In this document: positions 41,701 through 51,327 of the stretch, piece after piece | Layout: each line of letters starts with the position of its first letter | How positions within the stretch are numbered: position 1 is the first letter of the stretch | Assembly: GCA_002118135.1 (NCBI GenBank) | Contig: BDIU01000292.1 | Span: 1 to 64,000, forward strand | Length of the DNA stretch: 64,000 bases | Origin: Trebouxia sp. TZW2008 | Taxonomy: Eukaryota; Chlorophyta; Trebouxiophyceae; Trebouxiales; Trebouxiaceae | Direction of reading: 5' to 3' | Translations under genes and position numbers: made by a program | The notes under the pieces: generated by a model | Seen by the model: the letters and a program-made list of their open reading frames with translations, nothing else | Told to the model about the DNA's origin: nothing | The model's database searches: none

Positions 41701-44700
41701 TGCCAGCCTGGACACCAATAGCAGCTCCCGGCCTGAGGCATTCTTCCTGAAGTAGGGCTTGTACAGGTCGTATGTGATCTGCACATCGTTCATGCATCAG
41801 CAGTGTTTCAAGCATGCACTTCATTCTGTGTACAGAGACGCACAATGAGGCAGCAGCAGTACAACAAAGAACAGCAATAGTGTTGCAAGCAGCAGCAAAG
41901 ACAGCAGTACAAGCAGCAGCAGCAGCAGCAGCAGCTGCAGCATCAGCAGCAACAACAATCAAGTCAGCAACACAAATATCAGCAAAGGCAGCATCAACAA
42001 AAGCAAAAGAAATGATAGCAGCAAAAGCAGCAGCAGCAAAGGAAGCTTACCAGAGAGCTGACAGACACCATTTCTGCTGATCCAGATGACCTGCAATCAT
42101 TCACCTTTTTTTTTATATGTGGGTCAGCCTCAGCATTTAGACATGCCTGACACTTAATGTGCTACGCATGACACATTCATAGGTTTTGCACAAACCCACT
42201 GAAATTCCCAGTGAACCGCTTTGCTGATAAGATTCACTGAATGTGCCTAAGCTTGCTGCAGCAGGGCAGATATCAATGCATGCCATGAAGGCAAACAACA
42301 CAATCAGAACCACCCTGGTTGTGTTAGACTGATTGCATTAAGCATGATGCCATGATGAAAAGCGCCACACATGATCACAAAACGCATCTGGACAAGCAGC
42401 TGTTGCCACCGTGTTAGGGCTGAAATACTGAATTTGCTGTAAAAGTACTCAGCAGCAAGTGTCCGCAGATGCATGTGCAAATGTCTGCAAATGCATATGC
42501 AAGTGTGTGCAAATGCAAATGCATATGCTTGCAACTAGCGTGAAAGTTGATACTCACGTGATGGCCATTAGGACGATGATGACAATCAGGATGGCACCAA
42601 ATTTGCCCAAGATTGCAACAGCAGCAGCTGGAGGAACCAATCCTGCAAGCCATTTGGACGCGCTGTCAGCTTTGTTCTTTGCTTTTTACAGCATTTACAG
42701 CATTTGATTATGAAAGGACAAATGCCAACACACATGCACATGCAGGCAGGTGGCAGTCAGCATGGGCAAGCAGAGTCATGTGACAAACCATTTTGCCACA
42801 TACAGTTGCTGCGGCGGCAAGCACTACCTGTGCAAATGTATGCATCAGCATAAATGCAATTATGCATTCAGACATGCATGCATGGCCAGTGGCATGCACA
42901 CTGCAAAGTGTGACGGGTAGCTCTCACCGTCACCAGCTTCTGTGATTGTGAGAGGTAAATCTAAGGCTCTCACAGCCAGTCCCAGAGATGTAGCCAACCC
43001 AAAGGGGATACCAAACCTGCAGTACAGAAGCGTCAGATTATGTCACATGCAGCACAGCGGGGTCAAAGGTGTCTTGCATGCCTCATTACATCAGACCCAA
43101 AGGCCAGCATGCACATGTACTGTGTTTGCCCTGTCAAGGACAAGAGCAGCAAGCGTAGCTCAGAATCAGGACAGGGCGGAAGGCAGGGCGGGGAGCAGGG
43201 CAGGGCGGGGAGCAGGGCAGGGCGGGGCAGGGCAGGGCAGGACAGGGCAGTCACCACAGCAGGCCTCCAAGGATGTAGCCTTTGTAGGCGGCGCTAGGGC
43301 GGGCGGCAATGGCGCTCTGCCAGTATGCCTGGTCCACAATTGTGATGCCTACATTTACAGCGACCCTGTTCAAGGTGAGTTGAATGTGTTGCATGACAAA
43401 CACATGAGTAGCGTTGAAGCATGCAAACTTGAGGCCAACAATGAAACAAGATTAGGTAGACATAGAATTTTGATTGTCACTAGGTGATTTTGTTGTACTC
43501 CAGTACGAAATGGTCAGAACAACATGTGTGAGGCCAGCAATGGACCAGGAAGCCAAATACAATATACATTATAATGGGTGTCAGTTTTGCAAAATTGCAG
43601 CGGACATTGAGTGAATGCAAGCACCTTACCCCAGCATGAAACTGTTTGTAAGATGCCAAATTTGAGGCCAGCAATGGACCAAAACGTGAGATAAGAGCCT
43701 CCTCTGTTGCCGTCCACAGGTCCTAGCCTTGCTACTCTTGCCAAGTTGTCATACATCACCCCAATGTTGCCAATCTTGCTGCTGGTGGTGTAGGTCACAA
43801 ACATGAAGATCAGCAGCACAATGAAAATGATGACTGCATCACACAAACACTGCTGTCAAGGCACTATGTATCAAAAACACTATGACTGCAATACATCACT
43901 CCAATGTTGCCAATCTTGCTGCTGGTGGTGTAGGTCAAAAACTTGAAGATCAGCAGCACAACAAAAATGATGACTGCACCACACATGACTGCTGTCAGAA
44001 AAATTGTGTGATAGCAAACGTAATGACTGCATCACAATAGAAAAGTTATGAGCCACAATTTGTACTGATGCTATGTGACACAAGCAATCAGAGTGCAGAT
44101 TGCTGTCAGAACAATGCTGCTGGTGGTATAGGTCACAAACATGAAGATCAGCAGCACAATGAAGATGAAAACTGCACCACACATCGCTGCTGTCAGGACC
44201 ACAACTGTGCTTAGTGTTCTGTGGCATAAACAGGATCATGAGGGAATGTTGATCTTGCCGCGGGTGGCGTAGGTCACAAACATGAAGATCAACAGCACGA
44301 TGAAGGCAGTGCACAGTTCCGCACCAGTCAACACTTATACAAATCAGAATTATGTGCACACCAAGAAGGCCTCAAAAGTAGCAGAACCCCTCACCTGTAT
44401 GGATATATGAAGATGTGAAAGTTGCCTGCACACCACACCAGTTGTTGACTTCAATGCAACTTGACATTGCTTGCACTGTCACAATCTGGGGTATGGTAAT
44501 GCAATACAAGACAAGCCCTGAATTCAACCCTGACAAGCCTACAAGGTACCTCAAGCAGACGCAAAAGATTGCAATCAAGCACACCACTAGTGAACGCCCA
44601 TGACATATTGGCTATTAGGACCAGAATTGTAATCAAAAAACTGTCCTTCGCATCAACCCAAGACCCCAAGGTTGTGCGGTGAGACTTGTTCAGGCAGTAA

Positions 44701-47253
44701 TGCTTGAAGCTCATCACGCAATGACTCACCTTGAGGCCTCCTGTGGAAGTGTACAGCACCACGGTGAAGGGGATGATGAAGATAGCTGCATAGATGTTCA
44801 TGCCTGCACACATCCACACACACACGTTTTGATGCCAACTCAACAGTCAATGCTACTGCCAGTGACTGTCAATGAAATTCACTTTCTGTGAGCCCTACCT
44901 GACATGTTTCATGTAAGCATACTTTGCACACAGCAAACATGGGAGGAAGCACAGCTTGACATCAACAGGACGTACACCATAAGCTGTGCATTTAATTGCG
45001 TTGCATTTTGTGCAGAGAATCACCCATGCAGAGATGAAGAGTGACGGACCGGTCAAGGCGGTGATGACGGCTGATCCACCCAGAATCAGCTGACCCGCCA
45101 CAATGACAGCAGTAACCATCAAGAAGTAGAAGAACACCTGCAGCCACGACAGGGCTTGTGGAACTTTGGGCAAGCTATCCATGTCACTTTTGTTGCAGAC
45201 GAACCTGAATTGCAGAGTCTTTGTCAAAACATGCTGTTGCCATTTTCTGCAACTGATCAACACTGCAACTGCCTGGACCCACGTGCTAGAAGGGAAGATC
45301 AACACTGTGTTGATTGATGTTGACATTAGTTGCTCGCGATATTAGTTGATACGATGCAGATCATGCTAATGAGCTGAGACTCAGCATTACCAGTCTTGCT
45401 CCAGTTCCCCATCTCGCTTGCACAATCTCCAGCACCGTGTGGGCAGTTGGAGCTCGTTTCTGCAGCCACTCAAAACCATCATCACACTAGCAGAAGCAAC
45501 ATGTGTATTTAGGGTTTAGGGTTAAACCCTAAATATAGGTAAAGCAGAGGCTTGCAAGTTGATACTGTCAAAGCACTCTGTCTCGTCTTTGAGACATTGC
45601 ACAAGCACATTGAACTATAGGAAAGCGATCATCCACAGTGACTGCAATGATGGGCACGATGCAGCAACACAAAACAGCTGTGTTGCCATTCCCTTCCGGC
45701 TTTGAGCCAATACTGCAATTGCAAGCAACACTGCCATTGCAAGCAACACTGCATTTGCAAGCAACACTGCAACAGTGGCATCTACAGCGAAACCTGCAAA
45801 ATTTGAGCTTGGTGCAGCACCTTGATATACACAGCAAGGATTCCAAAGCAAAGAATTTGGACCACAGCTGCTCCAGCATACCAGTAGGGCCCTGCAATGC
45901 CCTGCAAAATGTATGCAAGACCTGAACCTAAGTTGAAAATCTGAGCGCAAATTAGCTCATGCTGCAAGGATTTCATTGTCCAGGACGGCACAGGCACTCG
46001 TGCATTGGCATACACTTGAAGTTGTATGCATCAAAGTCTTCTTCTTCCTCAGGCGCTGCAGGGATGAGCTGAGTGTGGCAGTCTGACAAACTGTGGCATG
46101 AAGCGTTGCGTGCGCTACAAGTGCAGTGTGATGGATCATCAGGTTGATTGACACAGCTGCAGGGTATCTGTATAATTTCTGATGCAGTCTTGTTTGCAGC
46201 ATGTGCAGAACATGTCGTGATGTCAAGCTGACACTAGAAACAAAGCTTGAACTGTCAGAGAGTTGATGACATAAGGACAAAGCAGGTGCAGAGCTCACGT
46301 ATTGATAAGCTTGGTTGGCTGACTGCAGGAGAGTGCTACTCCAAGTCCAGTGAGACTGAATGTCCACAGAGATCAAACCTGTAGCAGATGACTTGGGACA
46401 CTCGTGAAACTAATATTGGCAGCATGCGGATGAGAATCCAATGACGAGCCAATCGCAGTGCTTAGCAAGCTGGTGTGCATGAACATACAAGATCAAAGAC
46501 GATGTTGGATGTTTCAGGCGACAATTTGCAGATTCATAAGTTGCAGAGCAAGGTGGCAGTGTCCAACCTGTCTTGACGCTTCTTCCAGCTGTGTTGAAGT
46601 GCTCACTATTATACCTGCGCAGCACAGTCAATTGCTGATTCAGTGCTGTTGCAGAATCATTACTATCTGCTGCGTATGCATTTTGGTGGCAGTGCAGGCG
46701 AGGCTACAGATTGCCAGACAGCCTGATGACCGGCACAAGAAGCAAAGCTGTTGCGCATGGCAGATGCATCTTTAAACGTTGATGCGCAGCATTTTCGGGA
46801 ACGTGGCCGATGCTGTGCAGCTGCGCAGTGACTGTTTGCAGGCGTTAAATGTAGACGGTTACAGTCGCTACGTACTTTGTGGCGCCCCATCGCCGATCGA
46901 TTTGCACAAGGGTGACGGTCAAAATGGTGAAGAATGCCGCGATGCCGATCACCAGCGGGTATCCGACCTTGTAGCTCAACGGGGGTTGGCCTCCGAAGAA
47001 GGAAGACTTGTAGTCGTACTGGTGTAGCCTGCGCAGCGCACAAACACCAACATTGACGTAGACCCACTGCAAAGCCGATGAGCAACCCAGTGCAAATGCT
47101 GTGATTCTTGAGTGGAGCTAGCCGCAACGTCAGCACGCAGGCATCGTAGCGATCAGCTGCACATGCCGCGCCTCTCGGTCACGCATTTGAGGCCAAGACA
47201 GCAGCTTCAAAGAGTGACACATACCCAAACAAGTTGGGCTCGTTGATCGGCAT
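38716..47253 (-). CDS. DUR3: DUR3-type urea/proton symporter (SSS family), 19 exons
   Basis: Exons in transcript order: 47225-47253, 46876-47028, 46568-46614, 46299-46378, 45821-45901, 45391-45459, 45050-45137, 44730-44803, 44395-44425, 43630-43833, 43255-43348, 42928-43016, 42558-42642, 42051-42090, 41650-41778, 41202-41319, 40154-40386, 39600-39740, 38716-39030; 699 aa, in frame throughout, TAG stop. The family is a plasma-membrane high-affinity urea/H+ symporter of about 15 helices. DUR3 landmarks: [132 protein letters not shown] and GYFYFWVI. Exon 9 is only 31 bases. The first exon codes for [10 protein letters not shown]; its frame stays open upstream without another ATG, so a longer N-terminus from an unseen exon cannot be excluded. 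Confidence 0.93.
39110..39225 (-). repeat. Acceptor-side echo of DUR3 exon 19
   Basis: 'gattcaatggtgtacagcgttgttttgactgctgccgctagg..gccacgcaaagctcaaaatgacccaggagtagaagttc' is a diverged copy of the first 90 bases of exon 19 (39030 downwards) with its CTGCAG acceptor. Confidence 0.8.
39545..39581. repeat. Perfect 15-bp inverted repeat with 7-base loop in DUR3 intron 18
   Basis: TTTGTTGACACACAT at 39545-39559 and ATGTGTGTCAACAAA at 39567-39581 are exact complements around TTGCTAT. It lies 19 bases beyond the exon 18 donor. No terminator function is implied in a eukaryotic intron; a snap-back origin is plausible. Confidence 0.95.
40710..40825 (+). mobile_element. SINE-like dispersed repeat, copy B
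   Basis: Same core as copy A (GGAGACAGTTGATTGC, GTACCTAGTTGGGC, GCTGAGCCTGCCTAG) with a degenerate AATGAAATGAAC/AATGCATGAATG tail. It lies in DUR3 intron 16, antisense to the gene. Confidence 0.65.
40820..41112 (-). repeat. Three donor-side echoes of DUR3 exon 16
   Basis: Copies at about 41060-41112, 40912-40962 and 40828-40850 repeat plus-strand 'gatagctgcaaatttgccggtcttggcccatgtgattgc', the end of exon 16 (41202-41319). The real donor, minus-strand T|GTAGGT at 41202/41201, is supported by phase: it gives FAAIFSAFVGQG across the junction to exon 17. Confidence 0.8.
41465..41660 (-). repeat. Echo of DUR3 exon 15 with (GGGCA)n microsatellite
   Basis: 'catcttgtcaaagatgacaatgatgcaggccatgaccagaacaata' (41470-41515) is a diverged copy of the exon 15 end (41650 on). 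Between the two, GGGCA repeats (41526-41576, 41611-41648) have expanded from the GGGCAGGGCAC donor flank. Another GGGC(A/G) tract is in intron 11 at about 43176-43247, beside exon 11's donor. Confidence 0.8.
41830..42050. repeat. CAG/CAA-rich low-complexity tract in DUR3 intron 14
   Basis: Mixed AGC/AAC/AAG triplets give an open plus-strand frame coding mostly Ala and Lys (41814-42080). It is antisense to DUR3 and purely low complexity, so no gene is called. Confidence 0.75.
43885..44325 (-). repeat. Three acceptor-side echoes of DUR3 exon 10
   Basis: Copies at about 43893-43985, 44112-44182 and 44250-44318 repeat plus-strand 'ccaatcttgctgctggtggtgtaggtcacaaacatgaagatcagcagcacaatgaaaatgatgactgca', the first 70 bases of exon 10 (43833 downwards) with its acceptor. 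The copies remain open and code for the [14 protein letters not shown] helix segment. Confidence 0.9.
45506..45535. repeat. Interstitial telomere-like palindrome (TTTAGGG)2/(CCCTAAA)
   Basis: The 30-base stretch contains two direct TTTAGGG units running head-on into CCCTAAA, forming 13-bp arms TATTTAGGGTTTA / TAAACCCTAAATA around GGGT. TTTAGGG is the plant-type telomere unit also found in many green algae. It sits in DUR3 intron 5. Confidence 0.9.
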
Positions 47254-48805
47254 GACTACACTGGCCGCGAGACCTACAAACGCCCGGTTGCGAGCAAGCA
47301 CTGCACCCGTGAGCGAGGAACAATATTGATTTTAGCGCGTCCCGTGGTCCAAATTGGTGACATCCGCACGTGCAAACTCGTGGGCACATGGCACGTGAAT
47401 GATCAGTCTTAAGGTCGCTGTTGTTGCGTTAAGGCTATTTGAGCAAAGGTCGCTGGGATTGCGTTAAGGGTGGTTCATCAGAGAGAGCCACAAACGCAGC
47501 ACGCACTTGCGGTGATATGCTGAAGCTTGCTGCTGATTATAGCTATCGTGACACGTATGTCAGAACGTCTAAGGTAGGTCTGTCGTCCAGACTGGACCAG
47601 ACAGAAGTGCTGCAACAGCTCGTTCATCATTTTACTTATCAGTGATGCATGCGTGCAAATCAGCCAGAACAGCGCCAGTTTTCATGATTGTCTGCTCTGA
47701 GAGGCAGCTAAGTTGTCATGCGGTAATGAGGAAGCTGCAGATTGAGGTTACATTATGCGCAGCTTGTCTTTCCAGCACAAGCCTCAGGCATGCATGGTGC
47801 CCACAACCTGTGCATGTAAGAACTTGCAATACAACACTGCATCACATAGTGCACATATGAATGAATGTGAGATCTGCACATTGTAAATTTACAGTTTCAG
47901 AACACAAGTCAAGTCTGTGCAGAGGAGGACACCAGCACTGCCAGTGTATAAGGTGTCACATATGGCAAATAGCTTTTGCAAAAGCTCATTGCAAGGATCT
48001 AACTGTCCAGCTTTGCGCTGAGCCATCTTTACATCAAGCTGTACACTGCTAACAAACTTTTTGGGTGTTTTGCAACATCTGTGTCATCTGAGGTGGTGTA
48101 CGCAGAACAATTTTTGGCAAAACAGACTAAACGTAACTGCTGAGCAGTACTGCATCTGGAGCCCAGGAAGCTCAAGCTAACAAGTTTTGTGCTGCCTGAC
48201 AGTGGGCTGCTGTCAAGCAGTCACAAAACAAACCCCACAATTTCCAATGCAATTCAAGAAAACATTGCATGTAGCCCAATGGCTGATCAAGGTTTAAGCT
48301 CATGTGCAAACAGGTACAATCTTGCAGTAAAAGCAGCTTGTTGAGATGCCTCCAGGCTGCAGCACCTGCAGCCATGCCACGCTTGTCACTGAACTTTGCT
48401 TTTGCCAGCACGCTTCAACAAAAGCGCTGCGCTGATTGCTGTGTGCTGCACAGAGAAGCAATCATCACAATACTGTAGTCGTATCATAGTCTCGTGCTTC
48501 TCTGCTATGATGAGAATGTGCAGCGCACATGCATGCAATGCAGGACTTGGTATTGCAATTTTTGCTTGCCATGACTGCGTGATGCTGGAGGACAAAATGC
48601 AAAGTCACAAACAAGTTCTGCCATTGATTGCAACAACAGCGACAATCCTTGTCACGTTACCTGCCTGCTGAATTTGCTGGAAGGTAGGAACTAATTGGCA
48701 GCAACAGCAATGTCTCTGCCTTGAGAACCATCCACAGCAGCGTACTGGTCATTCTGATGAGCATTCCCATAAGCTTGTTGCCTCCATTTGCCTTCAGGAT
48801 CATGT
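47254..48805. promoter_or_regulatory. DUR3 5' flank and dioxygenase 3' flank
   Basis: No gene is recognised in 1.55 kb. Two CACGTG hexamers (47367-47372 and 47392-47397) lie about 115-145 bases upstream of the DUR3 ATG. A short direct repeat 'gttaagg..gtcgctg..ttgcgttaagg' is at 47409-47470. The rest shows only shadow frames. Confidence 0.45.
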
Positions 48806-51045
48806 TCACATCATGTTCGTGTAGTTCACAAAGTATGGGACAGACATCCTGGACCCCTGCAAGATGCGCACACACAACTCAAGGACGGCTGTAAGGCACG
48901 TACACATGAGTCACTGGGGCTGCTGAGGCTGCATAAGCAGGATCTGCTGTGTTTCAAAACATGCACTGGCCATTGTGCACCAACATGAATGGGTTAATGC
49001 AACAGCGTTGCAATTTTCACTTTAACGACACTAAAACAGTCATGCTGTGCCTAGACGCTAGAACTGCAAACATGCCCAAGGCAACAGGCAACTGCCACAT
49101 GACTTGCAATCCTCATCCCAGTTTTGGGCAAAAGAGATGCCACATGGACCTCATTATTGTGTGCTTACGCACCCTGTTGTCATTGCCAACTGGCGCTCTG
49201 ACGCGATGGTAAGTAGACTTGAAAAGCCCATCTGTCCACCACTGAAGACCGTCTCCAATGTTGACTGTAATGCACCCCTCAATGGGATCCAGGGGGGTCC
49301 ACTTCTTGGCTGTGGGCACAGCATTCCAGATGTTGCCAATCTCTTTCAGGCCTGGGTTCTCGTCCACATCTTTGCCAGGGGCAATTTCTAGTCCCACATC
49401 GCCTGCAACACAAAGGGTAGGAATGGGGTTTTGCTATTTTTTGGCTATGGGCACAGCATTGCAGATGTTGCCAATGTCATTTCAGGCCTGGATTATCATC
49501 AACATTTTTGCCATGGGCAATTTCTATTACCACATCACGTGCAATGCATTGAAACATGTAAGCATGGCTGCACTGCTGTCTTCTTCAACTTGAAGCATTT
49601 CATCTTGTTATGCCACAAACACAGTTTCGGCAAATGCATCGCTGCTTGCTGCACCACTGGAAAGGCTTGTCATTCTGACTATCAGGCCAAGCCAATGTTA
49701 GTTATCACAGGTCAATGTCGACACATGCAGCTCAAAATGCATGGCAGAAGCTCTGCTGTCAATTGTATGTGCTGGCAATCGTCTGTGCTGGCTTGGTCAT
49801 GGGAGCATGCAAGTGGATGAGTACTTGCAGTGACAGGTATGTGCCTTATTTGGCAAGGCCTAGGTACCTGTTCTCTGGTACAATAGTGTGATGACATCCA
49901 TGTCTGCATGACCGTGCAATCTGGGGGGCAGCTTGCTGGAGTCTTCAGGAACAGGGGGGTACCAATTCCATGCCATGAAGCTGTAAGCGCATCAACACAG
50001 TCAATCGCTTGATAATCAGAATGTTCTGTGTTACCAGTCATGTTGTGTCAGCATAGCACAAAAAGGATTGCAACAGTTGCAAATGCATGTGATGCGTCAT
50101 CATGTCAGCAAGAAAATTGTGACTACGTTCAAGGTGACTGTACCTGGGGTTTTCCTCTGACTCAATGTCAAATGGCTGCAAGCAAGCAAATCAAAGTCAG
50201 ATTGATTGCATCTTTGCAGGTCGTGTCAGATCTGGATAAACAGTCAGCACTTGCATGCTTAGTGTGAACTGCAAATACTGTGGCCGCCTGATGTTTGGCC
50301 GATGATTGTAAAACTGATACCTCAATGAACTCGTACTCATCCCGGCCAAGAGAAATGGCGATTGCCCTCAACAGCTTCAAAGCAACTTCATGTGTTTTGG
50401 CTTGAAAGTCCAAGGACTGTTGCTTCCAAAGTTCTCCAAGCTCTGCTGGCCAGCGAGAACCAAGAAACTCCTGCATTAGTCATGATGCATGCATATTGTT
50501 GAGTCAACATTATGCATCGCAGGCAAGGGTTGAAAGTGGTTGACAGCCAGTGCTTTAGGCTGAATGCTGTCCATATGTGCAGACTGTACAGAGCTGTGCC
50601 TCACTTGCTTGCGAACATCGTATCCGCCAGTTCCATATCTGCCAAAGCTGACCCATTCCCAAAGTTTGTTGCCTGCGTGCAGAGGTACGCAAATCAGATG
50701 GCGTCAGAATTCGGCACGCCCAGCATGCTGCAATCAACGCGTTCTTGGCGCCGTCTTACCGGTGACTGATTCCAGATCGCTTTGGCTCCTCCAGCCAAGG
50801 TATCTGTCCGGAATCCAGACAAACTTCTGCTTAACCTCAGTCGGCAAATCTAGGAATTCCTCGCCAGCTTTAAGAATTCTGTTGATCTCGTCATCTGGCA
50901 CACCGTGACCTTTGATGTAGAAAAAGCCGACGTTCTTTGCTGCATGATGCAGCTGCTGTCCGATCTCATGTTTCCTGTTTTCGAAGTCAGAAATATCGAT
51001 GATCAGCACATCTTTCGTGACGGGGCTTTGCCCAGCGGAAGTCAT
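48806..51045 (-). CDS. 2-oxoglutarate/Fe(II)-dependent dioxygenase (isopenicillin N synthase-like), 7 exons
   Basis: Exons in transcript order: 50760-51045, 50605-50672, 50321-50470, 50144-50175, 49868-49980, 49173-49402, 48806-48856; 309 aa, in frame. The N-terminal region VLIIDISDF...GFFYIKGHGVPD matches the DIOX_N domain; the catalytic part has the HxD iron ligands H203-A-D205 (HGHADMDVITLLYQ), the distal His H282 (KSTYHRVRAP) and an RxS motif (R296-M-S) that binds 2-oxoglutarate. GDGLQWWTDG is the usual strand before the distal His. All catalytic residues are present, so it should be active; substrate is unknown (plant relatives include hormone and flavonoid oxidases). The last exon is 17 codons ending YFVNYTNMM. 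The gene is head-to-head with the selenium-binding protein gene, 282 bases apart. Confidence 0.9.
49415..49560 (-). repeat. Acceptor-side echo of dioxygenase exon 6
   Basis: 'ttggctatgggcacagcattgcagatgttgccaatgtcatttcaggcctggattatcatcaacatttttgcc' restates the plus-strand start of exon 6 (49173-49402) through 'gggcaatttct..t.ccacatc.cg', including the acceptor position. It is the clearest echo in this gene. Confidence 0.85.
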
Positions 51046-51327
51046 TTCTGCTCTTGATGTGCAGCACTACCTTAAAATCAGATGCGCACTTTCATCACAA
51101 TCGCAATGGCTCGCGCTGTTCACTACTTGTAGTCATTCTGGTCGAGGCCTTCCGTGATCACTGAGCTTGAACGATATTTCGCTCACGCGCTGGCACGTGC
51201 AGGGGCCCATTTAATTGCCAAAAAACGGCTAATTTTTGCCATGGTTTCTGCGATGATCCTGTGTTAGGTCACTGCGACAGCGTGCGCGACGTTGAACGAC
51301 CTGAGATTGCATCAAGTCCATTGCAGC
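51046..51327. promoter_or_regulatory. Compact divergent promoter between dioxygenase and selenium-binding protein genes
   Basis: The two start codons are 282 bases apart on opposite strands. A CACGTG hexamer lies near the middle (51194-51199). No gene is inside. Shared regulation of two redox enzymes is possible but not shown by sequence. Confidence 0.5.

Noticed and set aside
41814..42080. Plus-strand poly-Ala/Lys frame
   Set aside because: Product of CAG/CAA-type triplets within a DUR3 intron on the opposite strand; no start context or homology.
47642..48411. Small genes in the DUR3/dioxygenase intergenic region
   Set aside because: Frames of 60-80 codons on both strands have no recognisable domain, splice support or compositional signal.
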